A DNA stretch of 64,000 bases from Osedax fenrisi (GCA_964019155.1 OZ025241.1:53730808-53794807), one strand, 5' to 3'; counted from the first letter of the stretch, positions 23,337 to 35,290 are shown. Notes: generated from the letters alone by a model not told the origin. Translations and numbers: made by a program.

Positions 23337-24287
23337 GGGGAAAGTCTCCGATTACCGACCCCTGAACGATTATTTGTAATATATTATTCAATTTTTATAT
23401 ATTTATATGAAATTTTTAATTAGGGTAATATTATGGCAATGAATAATGTGGCTATTTTAAATTGTTGATATAATTATATTTACAAGAATAAACAGGGGGG
23501 TCTGTAATCGGATACATGTGCCTAATACCGACACCCTTCTCCTATTACCGACCCCCTAAAATAATCGTGGTATAAATAATTGTAGTATTATAATATCGAA
23601 TAGTAAATATACATAAATATAATTAATTATAACATGCACGCTATTTATTTATTATTGGATTTATGTTTTAATAGTAATATTAAATTTAAATTTAAACTTT
23701 ATAGTAATTATATTAAATAATGTATATTATTATTTAATATTTATTTATTAATCATAAGTATATAATCAACGGGAATCATGAATCCTAAATCTATATCAAT
23801 GATACACAAACAATTTATGACATATTTTAAAGTAAAATACAGATCTATTTTGATTGTATATTATAAATCACATGGGATCGGTATTAGGGTAATTCAGGGG
23901 GTCGGTAATAGGAAAAGCATATGGGTTGCTATAATTAAGATATATTGGTTAATAGTAATTCAAATTAAATTATTTTTATAATTTTTATAAACATTTTATT
24001 GATCTACAATATTATGTGCAGTATTAAGTTTTCTTTTAATTAATAAAGTATTTACAATGATTTAAAAAAAGTTAATATTCAAATATTTAAAAAGTAAAAA
24101 CAGAATATTACATTTTATCAAATAATAATTATAGGATTGTATATTTTTTAAAACAAAATACTTATTCATATTTATCATTAAATTACTAACAGTTCATGTA
24201 TATATAATTTGTTGATATCTCTTATAGTTACTGAGATACGAGAGGGGGTCGGTATTAGGAGGGGGTCGGTAATCGGAGACTTTCCCC
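23337..24287 (+). mobile_element. TA-target MITE, GGGGAAAGTCTCC family, copy 2 (complete)
   Basis: A 951-bp element with inverted ends of about 26 bp. The left begins GGGGAAAGTCTCCGATTACC; the right ends with the complement, TCGGAGACTTTCCCC. TA lies on both sides (23335-23336, 24288-24289). Variants of the motif GGTCGGTAATCGG also occur internally near 23490, 23525, 23550 and 23878-23915. The short + frame at 23778-23981 overlaps these motifs and is not convincing as a gene. The TA target suggests a Tc1/mariner-like donor, but this is inference. Confidence 0.85.
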
Positions 24288-24739
24288 TATATGTGATTTC
24301 CTCATTTTCTTATTTATAACATTGTAATCTCACCTTCCTCTACTTCATCCAACTTAAGCTTAATTTTTGATTCCACTCTTTTCGTCATTCAACAGATTAC
24401 TGCCATCACTAAATATACAAATCATTATATTTTCAGAATTAGAAAAATACGAAAATAAATTACTATATTTCTCACTTAAACTCTAGTTAATTATATTGTC
24501 ATATAACGTAAATATTACTGTTCCTCACTCATCATCAATTTCCATTATCTTCTATAGTTTTACTAATTAGAGTTATTCATTCATCAGTCAGTACAACATA
24601 TAACCTACGTATTCGAGACCATTCCTTTACTTCATCATATCAATACTTACCTTCCTGATTCATATTTAACAAATTATCGACGATCGCTAAAACGAGTGTC
24701 TCTTGTTTTATCGCACACTATATATTGTTCATTCATCGA
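24288..24739. other. Intergenic sequence, no gene
   Basis: AT-rich; C and T exceed G on the upper strand, as in the LINE-derived stretches nearby, so the 5' part of the LINE fragment that follows may extend into it. Nothing specific is recognised. Confidence 0.4.
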
Positions 24740-25030
24740 TACACTCTTCGAATTGTCCGTTCTAAATTTCTGTTGTTTTAATAGTTATATATATATATAT
24801 AGTATAAAGATATACCCTTCCATTTCTTATAAAACATGCTTATACTCTTCTTTCTGCCCTATTCTCTTTCCCTAAAAATAATGCTCGGGCCCTTAGTTAT
24901 ACTGGTCTTATAGGCTTATAGGCTTTAAATTCACTCCCACACTATATTAGATCCATCAAATCTCATACTAATTTACATGCATATTTTCACAGATTGAACT
25001 CAGGTGGCAACCTGTAATACATATATTGTT
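24740..25030 (+). mobile_element. CR1/L2-like LINE C-terminal fragment
   Basis: The + strand around 24880-24995 reads 'ARSYTGLIG' and then 'NSLPHYIRSIKSHTNLHAYF', the conserved end of CR1/L2 ORF2 (usually L-W-N-S-L-P-x-x-I-R-x-x-x-S-L-x-x-F). An A/T-rich 3' region follows. It is a 5'-truncated copy; its left edge is uncertain. Confidence 0.6.
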
Positions 25031-25113
25031 TGTCATAATTGTGTTATTTATGTAATTCCTTCCTGTTTATTTTATTTGATTTTGTGATTTTAAATCGTAT
25101 GATTACATTACCT

Positions 25114-25198
25114 ACTTTTATTATTTGTATTTCTATATATTCCTTTTGTAAGATTATTTATGATTTATTTAAGTGTATAAATAAACATCCAATTCAAT

Positions 25199-25236
<38 letters not shown>

Positions 25237-25327
25237 AACCTACTTTTATTATTTGTATTTCTATATATTCACTTTTGTAAGATTATTTATGATTTATTTA
25301 AGTGTATAAATAAACATCCAATTCAAT

Positions 25328-25396
<69 letters not shown>
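25114..25396. repeat. Tandem duplication joined to (TA)n tracts
   Basis: A segment of about 90 bp (CCTACTTTTATTATTTGTAT... to ...CATCCAATTCAATTAAATA) occurs at about 25114-25200 and again at about 25238-25327, one base different. Each copy runs into a (TA)n tract (25199-25234; 25330-25396). It looks like duplication or slippage anchored in the microsatellite. The 156-codon frame over it is an artefact. Confidence 0.8.
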
Positions 25397-25399
<3 letters not shown>

Positions 25400-25749
25400 T
25401 GATGCAAGATGGATGCAAATATTCTACAACAACAATAAAATTGTATGCTTTAAAATGTAGCTATTTTTTCATTAAAATTCTACTTATTAGTTATAATAGT
25501 TATATATAATATTTTACATACATAATTTATTGTAAAAATATATAATATACTTATTTATTATGTCAATGATAAGTGAAATATTTCTTATATGTATAATTTC
25601 TTCAGAAATAGTATATTTAACGAGATATTTAAATCGGCAATAAACCTAATATATATATAGGTATACGTATTCATTAATTATATATTTAATGCTTAACACA
25701 TACATTTGATATGAAAAGTAAACACTATAATCACTTTACCATGGCTATT

Positions 25750-25812
<63 letters not shown>
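25750..25812. repeat. (TA)n microsatellite
   Basis: About 62 bp of TA with one interruption. Similar tracts occur at 8539-8562, 14243-14278, 20074-20109, 20999-21046, 22186-22222, 26543-26569, 27127-27151, 47478-47513, 47985-48015, 58839-58857, 59064-59098, 59468-59506 and 62988-63085. Confidence 0.9.
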
Positions 25813-25817
<5 letters not shown>

Positions 25818-25829
25818 ATAATAGTAGTG

Positions 25830-26230
25830 ATTATGAACGCTCCTATTTAGTGCCGTGATTTAATCGCCTCTCTACGGTCTGTGTGGTGTTCGCGTGTACG
25901 TGTTTATATAAAGCATTCTATAAATACATATATTTACCTAGCAACCGACATACAATATATACATTACTCGGGTTTATAATTGGATATTGATGAATGGGGG
26001 CCTATAGGTAAACACTTCGTGACGATATTCTCTAGTTTTCTCGGCGTTTCTCGTTTGTCTAGAAATTACCGCTTGACCCGGATTTATTAATTAGAATTAT
26101 GCGTAATAGTAGTAATTATTAGTATTAGTCATGCGGTGTTATTTCGTTATTTTCGTACGATTCTGTTTTGCGGTGGCGTACTCGATATGGGCGATCATTT
26201 CTATACGTGTTACAGGTGTTACACATGGTA
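25830..26230. promoter_or_regulatory. CpG-preserving island, candidate regulatory region
   Basis: Many CpG dinucleotides (for example TTCGCGTGTACGTG, TTCGTTATTTTCGTACGATTC, GGCGTACTCGATATGGGCGATC) in otherwise AT-rich DNA. No exon with a sensible frame is visible. An unmethylated promoter or enhancer is likely but unproven. Confidence 0.35.
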
Positions 26231-26666
26231 AATAGATAGTAAATATGGCCTATATACTGAAGTATATACTACTACGTATGGCCTATATACTGTAGTTCAT
26301 CAGAACTACACATTCTCCGAAAATATTACGTAATAATACATTTATAATTGATGAGTAATCTATATCAATTATAGCAGATCGATATATATATATATGTACG
26401 GTTGTTCGATATTTTAATGACATCATATGACATAATAATGTTGTTATATGAATGTATTTATTTATGTATAAATTCATATAATTAATCGCACTTTGAATAT
26501 ATACAATCCCGACGGCTTACACGTTATACTGTAACATTATCATGCTATATATATATATATATATATATATACTATAGTAGCATAATTATTTATATTCACT
26601 ATTAATTCTGGAATACTAACAGACGATTATCGCTAACTGAACGTATGTACACAAAGACACACACAT

Positions 26667-26697
<31 letters not shown>

Positions 26698-26825
26698 CGC
26701 ACAGTGTGACTCGCACACATGTGTGTCTGTATAACTCTAAGAATAATAGGATTAGTGCGATAGTAATACTTATATTGCATTGTTACACAAGTTTATATCA
26801 ATATATATATATATATATTTAAAAT
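26231..26825. other. AT-rich intergenic sequence
   Basis: No gene. Contains (TA)n at 26543-26569 and a mixed (CA)n/(TA)n tract at about 26656-26698. The 64-codon - strand frame at 26477-26283 is low-complexity and unconvincing. Confidence 0.5.
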
Positions 26826-27126
26826 TCCAGTGTGGCTCAGTTGGCCAAGGCATCAGACACACAAGAAGTAGGACACGGGTTCAAGCCCCGTCCGGGTCTT
26901 TAAAAACACCTAAATAATATTTAGAAGTTATCTAATAAATTATGTATACATAAATGATTGGCTCTCATCAAAACTGGTGATGCCTTAACATGATAGCGGC
27001 TTCGCAGGGATATTAGAGCCATGTGGTATACCATATATAAATATACTTATATATAAGTGAAAACTTCATATAAGTTCCTGGATGAGATTAAATGACTCCA
27101 CCAAATAACAATAACAATAACAATTT
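26826..27126 (+). mobile_element. tRNA-derived SINE, best copy
   Basis: The head contains RNA polymerase III box A TGGCTCAGTTGG (26833-26844) and box B GGTTCAAGCCC (26878-26888), 45 bp apart, as in a tRNA gene, but no closed acceptor stem. A body of about 180 bp follows ('GGCTCTCATCAAAAC', 'GGGATATTAGAGCC', 'AAGTGAAAACTTCAT') and a short tail of ATAACA units (about 27104-27124). Copies exist at 21838-22165 (-) and about 62455-62745 (+). Confidence 0.85.
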
Positions 27127-27661
27127 ATATATATATATATATATATATATCCAAAGACATGTCCTCGATATATCCTTTTAGTGGTTTACATCATTCATAA
27201 TTATAAAGTATAGTATCACATGAGAACAGTCAATTATATTAATATAATTATACAGTGATAGAATTATGGATACACACAAGAAGTATACTCAGCAGTTTAA
27301 ACTTATACAGTTCAAATAGTGTATTTTTATAGTAGATATATATATTATAAATTATTCTCAATTATTACAAAACATATATACTCTATATATATATATAGTA
27401 ATGATGCCTCATTAACTGCATGATACCAATATCCTACATACCTATTGGTATAATTTGTTAATAGTTAATTATTTTCAATACATAATTATTAATTATTATA
27501 ATAGATAAATATCTAGACTTAATGTATGTAATTACAAATAATAATACTACCCATGTACAATATCCAATGTATATAATGAATACAGTATTTTATATTATTA
27601 TTCTAATTATTATTGATTACTTTCCTACTTGTCATTCCTCATGTTCCATATCTGCAATATA

Positions 27662-27693
<32 letters not shown>

Positions 27694-27990
27694 TCTTTCC
27701 CCCTATAATAACTACATTAAATGTAAAACAGGTATTATCTTCTTCCAATACAACCGGTTATACTCTGATCATAGATACATTTCAAATAAATAATACCATA
27801 TCATGGCATCGCTATATTTTCACACCCTTATTTCTCATTATATACCTACCCCAATACATTCACACACATAAGCAAGAATATAAATACAACTAATGTCGCG
27901 TCACTTATAAACTTATCACTGCCCTGAAACCCAAAATTAGGGTGACCCTAAATTACCGTTCTCCATATTGCCTAAACTTCGTTATATAAT
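27127..27990. other. AT-rich intergenic sequence
   Basis: (TA)n at 27127-27151 and 27668-27692. The 123-codon + frame at 27522-27893 runs through the second tract and has no recognisable domain, so I treat it as chance or as the 5' flank of the LINE that follows. Confidence 0.4.
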
Positions 27991-30900
27991 AACTCGAGTT
28001 ATCGGGGTGATCACCCCGATTATATGTGATTCAACCTAATTTGCTCCTTCACATAAGTCCACGTATATGATATTGCAATATCTCTTAATATATCTATAGG
28101 TCTAGACCTACAATAGACCTACAGTCCTACTACCAACATACTCCGATGATCGTATTCATCTAACAATAATTATTACCCTGCCTCTCATCTACAAATGCTA
28201 CTCATTATAATATATCCCACCACTATTAACTATTAACTATGTATACTTCTACGATGTATCATATTACATATACTATTCACATTTCCATCCCACTACCTAA
28301 TAATTTAACTAATCAGATTAATAGACATTCAAACGAATATAGAAAATATTTTTTCTCCATATTCACTAGTGATTTACAGCTGTAATTTCAAATGAAAAAC
28401 ATACTCTGACACCCGCTATTCAAATAACTCACAACTATCTAACTTCAACAATACATCCTACAGCCTACATCCAATAGGATATGTATACAACCCAGTGTCC
28501 CTACATCGCACACACTAATATCAACAAATTACTTTCGCATTTCTGACCATACAAACCCTGACTTTATACAAACGTCTACACTATGAAATATATCTAAATG
28601 TAAACTTGATATCGAAGTTTGAAGCTACCCACTCTTCTAAACATTCAGCCAACTTCTATTTCAAACTTTATTTTTACTTTTTCTCTCCGTATTATTACAT
28701 TTACCACATATTTTGCTAAAGATGACTTCATAAACTGGAACTCCACGATAAGGAATAATACAACTGACAGTGACAATAAGGCACGTGACTATAAACTATT
28801 ATTCGTACATACCCTCTTTACTAAATACACATATACCTATAGGTGTATGTACCTATATGTATACATCCATATTTTATAGCACACTATAATATAATAATAT
28901 ATTATAACAAATAAACTACTAAATAAGGTCAAATATATTCTCAATTTACGGTTAATTTTCCTACATATTAACTCCGTCCACTCGCTTCTGACAATAAGAC
29001 AGACTGACAATTATAATGAATATCACGTGATACTAACGAATTAAAAAACAGAACTTCGTCATAAGATATATACTGAAATAAATCCTAAATAAATATAACT
29101 AATCGATCGCTTACTATTGCACTGTTTAATGCTAGGTCACTTTATGCTAATATCAACATCGTTAATCAATACATTATCAAAACCATCCATGGTTTATATG
29201 AAATTACTGAAACGTGATTAAATAAACTATTATGTAACTCGACTGCTCTTAAAGTACAAGATATAACCGTATCAGCCTTACACGAACCCATTCACATAGG
29301 AACATAAGAAGTTTCATAGCGATCTTGATGAAACACCAGATACAAATGATGTCCTCCAAACAACTAGCTAGTACAGATTCTGACAACTTACCGACTAAAC
29401 TTATTTAATAACTTATTAACCCTTTACTAAACAAAACATGTCAACATATCATCATCTACTACCGTCCTCACGGTAACCCTCGCAATATTTCTAAGTAAAT
29501 TATATGACCACATAAACACTTATTTTTATTAAATTTATTAAACTTATTAATATATCGCTAACTACATTGTCACTACGTCGCAATAACAAATTTAAACTAT
29601 AATGTCCGACTACTATAGTATACTAATAGGTAATATAGTACCTATAGGCGCATAACTATATCATCTTTACCTGCCATATACATGTATGTTCACAACTACG
29701 TAGTGTGTACGGATTCCGTCGGACTATAGTATATGGAACACTATTCAACACTATTTTGTAGATAACTTCCAACCACATATACAACTATAATACTTATATA
29801 TATACCTATAACTATAATACCCTTCTCTATAGAATATATTATAATACCCCTCATTTCTAAATCTAAATACTAAAATTACTGATGCAAAATCTTACAATAA
29901 CAATCTCTATGTGATTACTGATGACGAACTCGGACTTACGTAAATACCCATTCTCCCTGCTATCTAGTATACTATACTCTGTGAAAACTGTACTGACTTT
30001 TTCTCTGACAAAATACTTAAAATCTACACTATAGTATGTATACTCTTTGCCCTTAATCTAACAACTATTAATGGAAAACATACTCACAGATCACATCTCC
30101 TAAACTCTCTAACAAACTTTTCACCTCCACCACTCTCAGATATTCACTATAACATTAATATTGCACAACAATTCTCCCCAAATGATCACATTTCATTCAT
30201 TATCACAATAAATATTTTAAATACTCTTGCCGTATTATTCAAAATTATTGTCCTCTCACTAGCGACTGGAATCATCCAAGAATAACTTAAAAAAGCAACA
30301 ATGTATCCATTCAACAACTACATACACACATTTATTTACAAATTACCGCCATACGTCACAACTACACTAATTACCGAAACACTTGAACATACTTCGTATA
30401 GACAACTGATCTATTACTTGAATAATAACTTACTATTAGAAAAAATACAACACACATTTTTATAAGTAATCTCATCACCGAAACTGCCGCGATTTATTAT
30501 TTTATGAATTACTAAAATTAATCAAACCAAGTTATTTTCTTAAACCTCTCAGGTACTTTAGACATACTAGACTACATATATGTATAGTATACTATACCGC
30601 TCACACAAAACGACGACTAACCTGACTCACCAAAAGGTACATAACTAATAAAGCATTACATGGTTCTCCAATTACATATATGAAGATACAACTCTATCCA
30701 TAACGCATAAAACAACTTCGAAGTCCTTATAGATTTCTATCACCAATACTTGTCTAGATTCACAAACTTTCATTAAATACCCTCATCACATATTCCAGAA
30801 CGTCCAAATAACTGACCGTCCTAACGTACTCTCGAGATGTACAGCTAAACAGATGGCATAATTAACTCGACTGAACTAACACTGTTCTTACATTCAATAC

Positions 30901-31330
30901 ACAATTCACGCTGGTACAGTTACTTATGAGTTGTAAGTTATGACTAAACACGACAAAGACAGATCTACTTAATCTACTTTCTAACATTGCACGGAGTACA
31001 TAATGTCCCAATACTCCACATTAACAATGTCCCACTTATCCTCATACATAGAGTCAAATACCTTTGCCTCACCGTAAATTCTTTCATTGATTCGACTGAT
31101 CACATAATATCACTAAACAAACAAGTGTAATACCATCAATATAATATACTGAAAATAAGACTATATATATCGACTTAATCACTATTAAACTAAATGCCGA
31201 ATATCTCTATATTAACTGACTTTGACTCTTACTAAATATATTTAAATATATTTGTTGACCTATAGGTCAACATAACTATCTTCAAACTGAAACCTACTGA
31301 CTAAATCATATATTTATCGCAACCTATAGG
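27990..31330 (+). mobile_element. CR1/L2-like LINE, near full length, heavily mutated
   Basis: Ordered remnants of one ORF2 on the + strand. The endonuclease start is 'LTIALFNARSLYANINIV' and 'ITET' (29115-29220). The RT entry is 'LITETLEHTSYRQLIYYLNN' and 'LLLEKIQHTFL' (30370-30460), matching the F-L-S-K-x-L-E-K ... Q-L-x-x-Y-L ... L-L-E-x-x-Q segment. The D-L-S region is 'LNLSGTLDILDYI' (30540). Post-RT 'VKYLCLTVNSFID' with 'DHIISLNKQV' and 'LKIRLYIS' (31050-31170) follows. The upper strand is C-rich and G-poor throughout, consistent with one degraded insert. Numerous stops; edges are approximate, and ORF1, if present, is unrecognisable. Confidence 0.65.
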
Positions 31331-31404
31331 AACCTATTACTATATGTATTACTATATATTACTTAGAATATATATTTAACCGATGACTGACTATTAAACA
31401 CTCA

Positions 31405-31441
31405 AACAGATATGGCGGACCCCCATTAAATACCCGGCGGA
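31405..31441 (+). promoter_or_regulatory. YY1-like start region upstream of the 177-codon frame
   Basis: GATATGGCGGAC (about 31409-31420) matches the AANATGGCGGC element found at animal transcription or translation starts. The ATG in it opens a five-codon frame (MADPH) closed by TAA at 31427, in the same frame as ATG 31442. Confidence 0.3.
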
Positions 31442-31975
31442 ATGTTGAAAGCACGTGACTCCCGTACCACGGTCCACATAACCACCATGACGGCGGCCGA
31501 CATGCTCCCCGTGATGATAAGCAGACTACCACCTCTGCTCGAACCGGTGACCTCTATAGAACCGGTTCTGTCTCCTTACAGGGTCAGACTTGGCTCGGCT
31601 GCCAAGATTAACGAAGGTAACGCCTATGCGAGTAGGCGTTCCCAGAAACGACTACTCGTGTTGCCCTCTATCATCGATAAATCGCCACCGACCAATGAGA
31701 AACGAGACAATAACGCCGCTGCCTCGGCTACACGTCTTCCGTCAGTGAAGAAAGTTGAAAAAGATGTAGATATAGCTGTAGTTCGTTCCGTAACAGCCGA
31801 TACAAGGTCGTCCACAGTTCAAAGTTCACTCAAATCGGCTAAAGCCGTCAGAGTTTCGATATCCGTATACGCCGAGTCGGCCATTTTGAATACCGAGTCT
31901 CTCGGAAAGAAATGCCATTTCGTCGACCAATCTGAATATGACAAATACGCCAGACGAAAAAGCCATAGAAAATAG
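31442..31975 (+). CDS. Unrecognised 177-aa basic protein, single open frame
   Basis: I do not recognise this protein. The 177-codon frame stands out as GC-richer, CpG-containing and using mixed codons in an AT-rich setting, unlike any chance frame nearby. Residues about 20-45 are proline/leucine-rich ('SRLPPLLEPVTSIEPVL'). The middle is polar and alanine/serine-rich, and the C-terminus is basic ('YDKYARRKSHRK'). There is no signal peptide, transmembrane segment or zinc-binding pattern. An in-frame TAA at 31427 means ATG 31442 is the first usable start in this exon; ATGs at residues 16 and 21 are alternatives. No good acceptor precedes it, so a single-exon gene or a first exon containing the whole frame is likely. 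It lies just after the end of a LINE. A lineage-specific gene is my best guess. Confidence 0.5.
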   Translation: MLKARDSRTTVHITTMTAADMLPVMISRLPPLLEPVTSIEPVLSPYRVRLGSAAKINEGNAYASRRSQKRLLVLPSIIDKSPPTNEKRDNNAAASATRLPSVKKVEKDVDIAVVRSVTADTRSSTVQSSLKSAKAVRVSISVYAESAILNTESLGKKCHFVDQSEYDKYARRKSHRK

Positions 31976-33315
31976 CATTGAGAAATGCAGTGTGCTTGAT
32001 AATACTTATCGTATCTATTTGTAATACCTATAATCTATACATAGAACAAATATATATTTATATATAGGTATATAGTTCCATATACACATATAATATTTAT
32101 ATGGCTTTCGTAGCATACAAATAGATTTAGTTTAATATGTAAAAGTTAATTAATTATAATACATGTTTATATAGATACAATGTGTATGTATTTTAATTAA
32201 AATTTATTAACTCAACAACAAATTAGGCATTGTTACCATATTTTATATAAAAAGTATTATTTTTCATATGCATTTGTCGCTCAAATTTCATTAATTGTAT
32301 TAATAATGTTCATGTTTGTTTAATTATCTGTAGAATACAATCACACAATATCATGTATTATATAATATATTATGACACGTGATATCGTGTTTTATATAAT
32401 ATATTATATATATATATAGTGATATCGTGTATTATATAATATATTATAATATATAGTGTATATATATGCGTATATATCGTGTAATATATAATATATTAAC
32501 CGTATAGTATATTTTTTATTAATGTTTACAATATATGATAAATTAAATATTTATATATATAATATATATATATATAATATATTTATAATATATAATATAT
32601 ATATAATACCTCCAAGAAATGTTGAACAATTTAAATTTAGGAATTAAATGTGTATATTATATTGTAATCACGAAGTGAATCTATGTTTTATTTGATGTTT
32701 AATTAGAGGAAAATCAAATAATAGATATAATTATATTATTAGTATTTATCATAATAAAACAATATTCATTGAAAATAGACTTGTGATTTTCTACATTTGT
32801 TTATTAAATATGTCACTATAAGCACTTAAACCCGCTTTACGGATATTATATATACCAGGATATTCCTATATTATCTACATTTGTAATATCTATAATAATA
32901 ATAACAATAACATAATTATTAATCTAAGACTGGTATCCTATATATATATATATATATATTGAATATATATATATATATATATATAAATCCAAACCCAAAC
33001 CCAAACCCAACCCATCCCATGGGTAGACATTTCTAACAGAGATAATACACAGTGCACTGTGTATTATCCAGCATGAGTATATATATACTTCCTATTCATA
33101 TATTCATTTGTAAAAATAAAACGGTGATGTTGTTATTCATATTATTTTTAAGGATATTATGTTAATCATCATTTGTTATGATATACTGTATAAGATATAC
33201 CTGCAAACTATTAGTTCCTATGGGAATTAAATTTGTCAACTTCTAACAAAATTCCTCTTTAAATATTGATATTAAAATTGCATCAAATTTTATCATTATA
33301 ACCGATATAGGTATA
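31976..33315. other. AT-rich sequence with short tandem repeats
   Basis: No gene. Units of about 45 bp around GATATCGTGTATTATATAAT repeat at about 32340-32500. An (AAACCC)n run lies at 32991-33013, and (TA)n at 32940-32960 and 32966-32985. Confidence 0.5.
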
Positions 33316-33717
33316 TTACCTATGGTATTCCATAGGTAATACCTTGTTACCTTGTGCCGTCGAGTCGTAACCGACCCCTGGCGACGTCCAATGGACGTCG
33401 TCCATGATAGTTCCTCTCCATATCACTATATTTCTGGCTTCTGCTAGTATCTTCATGATGTTGTCGTTGGCTATATAATTCTGCACATTGTTCAGCCACG
33501 TTATGTGTGGCCTAGCCCTTCGCCGTTGACCATCCATCTGTCCTAGCATCAGTTGTAGCTCCATCGAGTTGGCTCTCACCACGTGTCCGAAGTATGATAA
33601 GGCAAGTTTGACAATTTCTGCCTCTAGTGTTCTTTTGGGTTTTATGCTGGCAATGATTTCTATATGTGTCTTCCTATCTATAGAGGTCACTCCAAGCAGG
33701 TTTCTCCAACACCACAT
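33316..33717 (-). pseudogene. RTE-type LINE C-terminal fragment
   Basis: The 133-codon frame matches the end of RTE-type ORF2: 'WCWRNLLGVTSIDRKTH', 'LALSYFGHVVRANSMELQ', 'GQMDGQRRRARPHITWL' and 'LAEARNIVIWRGTI'. This follows the pattern R-x-L-x-x-x-W-x-D-x-x-T ... F-G-H-V-x-R ... G-x-R-x-R-G-R-x-x-x-x-W ... A-R-x-R-x-x-W-R. It lacks endonuclease and RT, as expected of a 5'-truncated copy. It is better preserved than the copies at 14-17 kb and clearly a different subfamily from the 42-44-kb copy. Confidence 0.8.
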
Positions 33718-34929
33718 TTCGAAAGCATAGGTAATAGGTACTATAAATAACTACTAGTTACATTATTAATTTCAATTCCGAAAACTATTAATATTATAGT
33801 ATAACTAATTAGTTATTGACTTGCCTTTCTGTTAAACTTTATAATTGTTAATTGTAATATCTCGATATAATGTATCGATATATTGTATCAGCGAAACTCA
33901 GATCGAATATTATTCTATATATATATATATATTATATATAAATAGTTTACTTGTGAAGTTCTAATTTGTACTGCTCCTGGTATGCTTATAGGAGAGATAT
34001 TAAAAAGATATTAAAAAAGAGATAATAAGTATTATAGTTGTAGCCTTTAATAACTCCTACATTATTTTGGTAGATATAAATACTATTCTTATTAGCCTAA
34101 CTGATTATTTAATATATTATTTAAGAATATTTAAGTAATATTACCTACATGATGAATTTATAGTAGATGAATCTGATTGATTAATCAAGGAAGGGGTATA
34201 CTTTATTATAATAGTGTAGAATAGTATTTATCAAGGGCATATATAGGTTGTTTTAGATATATAGGTAACTTTTAGATACGCAGAATACAATTTGTAACTT
34301 ACAATATAGGATGATGATGTGAGGATGGAGTATATGATGTGAGATAACAGTAACCAAGTAATCAAGTAATCAAGTGAGCATGGTATTATCGTTGGGAAAT
34401 GTTTCTTTAGAGTTTATCTGTTATCTGATTAAGTCAATTCTATGAGTACGTTTTATGTTGATGATATAGTATACTATAGTTTTAAAAGAGTTAAATAGAA
34501 TAGAGTTATTTCAGAATATTTTAAATGAAATAGAATTGTGAGTATATTGATTATTGTAAGTAATATAAATATATTATTTTAATTAATTAATTCGCTTATA
34601 TAAACAAAATAAGATGAAGGTATGTCTGTATGTAATATATATATATAGCCTATATAATATAGGCTATATATATTTCATAGAGGTTACGTTGTTAATGTTT
34701 ATAAATGAAGTTGAATTCAAGAGTAGAGTATTATATGGGTGCATTTATTTTGAAGATGGGATAATGATTCGGTTTAGGTTACGTTTATTAAAAATTGATT
34801 GGAAAATGAATTTATTAGATTAGAATGGTGGCGGTAAATGATATATAAAAGTAGAATAAAGATAGATCTAGGACATATAGATTTATAGATTATAGAATTA
34901 TTTAATATCCAAGTTTAGGATATAGGTAG
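33718..34929. other. AT-rich intergenic sequence
   Basis: No gene. The 69-codon + frame at 34614-34823 begins with TATATAG-type repeats and has no domain. A perfect palindrome built on TATATAGCCTATATAATA lies at about 34642-34671. Confidence 0.45.
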
Positions 34930-35290
34930 ATAGATAGATGATTTATTTATACACAAATATAACAAAGATAGTTCTCATTTGTGTTTTAGCAAAATAATAA
35001 TACATACATAAATAAGTAAACAAAATAGGATTGTTAGATTAATAAACGTGACAAAAATAAAATAATATAAAATAAAAATATACGAATATTAAAAATGACC
35101 AATAATAAAATCTTTTACTTTACTTTTGAAACGTTCTATAGAAATCACGAGTATTAGATATCGAGGTAGACCATTCCATAGTGCAGCTGCTGAATGCCGA
35201 CAAGATCTTTTGCCATATCTAGCCAACCTGAACTTATGGTAACGAAGTATTTTGCTTTGATGTGAATTATATTATAAAGGATGGGGTTGG
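34930..35290 (-). mobile_element. CR1/L2-like LINE C-terminal fragment
   Basis: Reading the - strand from 35255, the sequence gives 'KFRLARYGKRSCRHSAAALW' then 'NGLPRYL' and 'ERFKSKVKDFII'. This is the conserved R-Y-G-x-R-x-F ... A-x-x-x-W-N-x-L-P ... F-K-x-x-L-K ending of CR1/L2/Rex-type ORF2. The insert ends in a (TCTA)n simple repeat at about 34920-34940, as such LINE tails do. Only the end of the element is present. Confidence 0.7.

Noticed and set aside
25039..25509. 156-codon + strand frame
   Set aside because: It translates two copies of a duplicated segment and two (TA)n tracts (long Tyr-Ile runs); no coding signal.
26826..26900. Possible functional tRNA gene
   Set aside because: Boxes A and B are present, but the 5' and 3' ends do not pair as an acceptor stem, no clear anticodon arm is seen, and the head is continuous with a dispersed SINE body.
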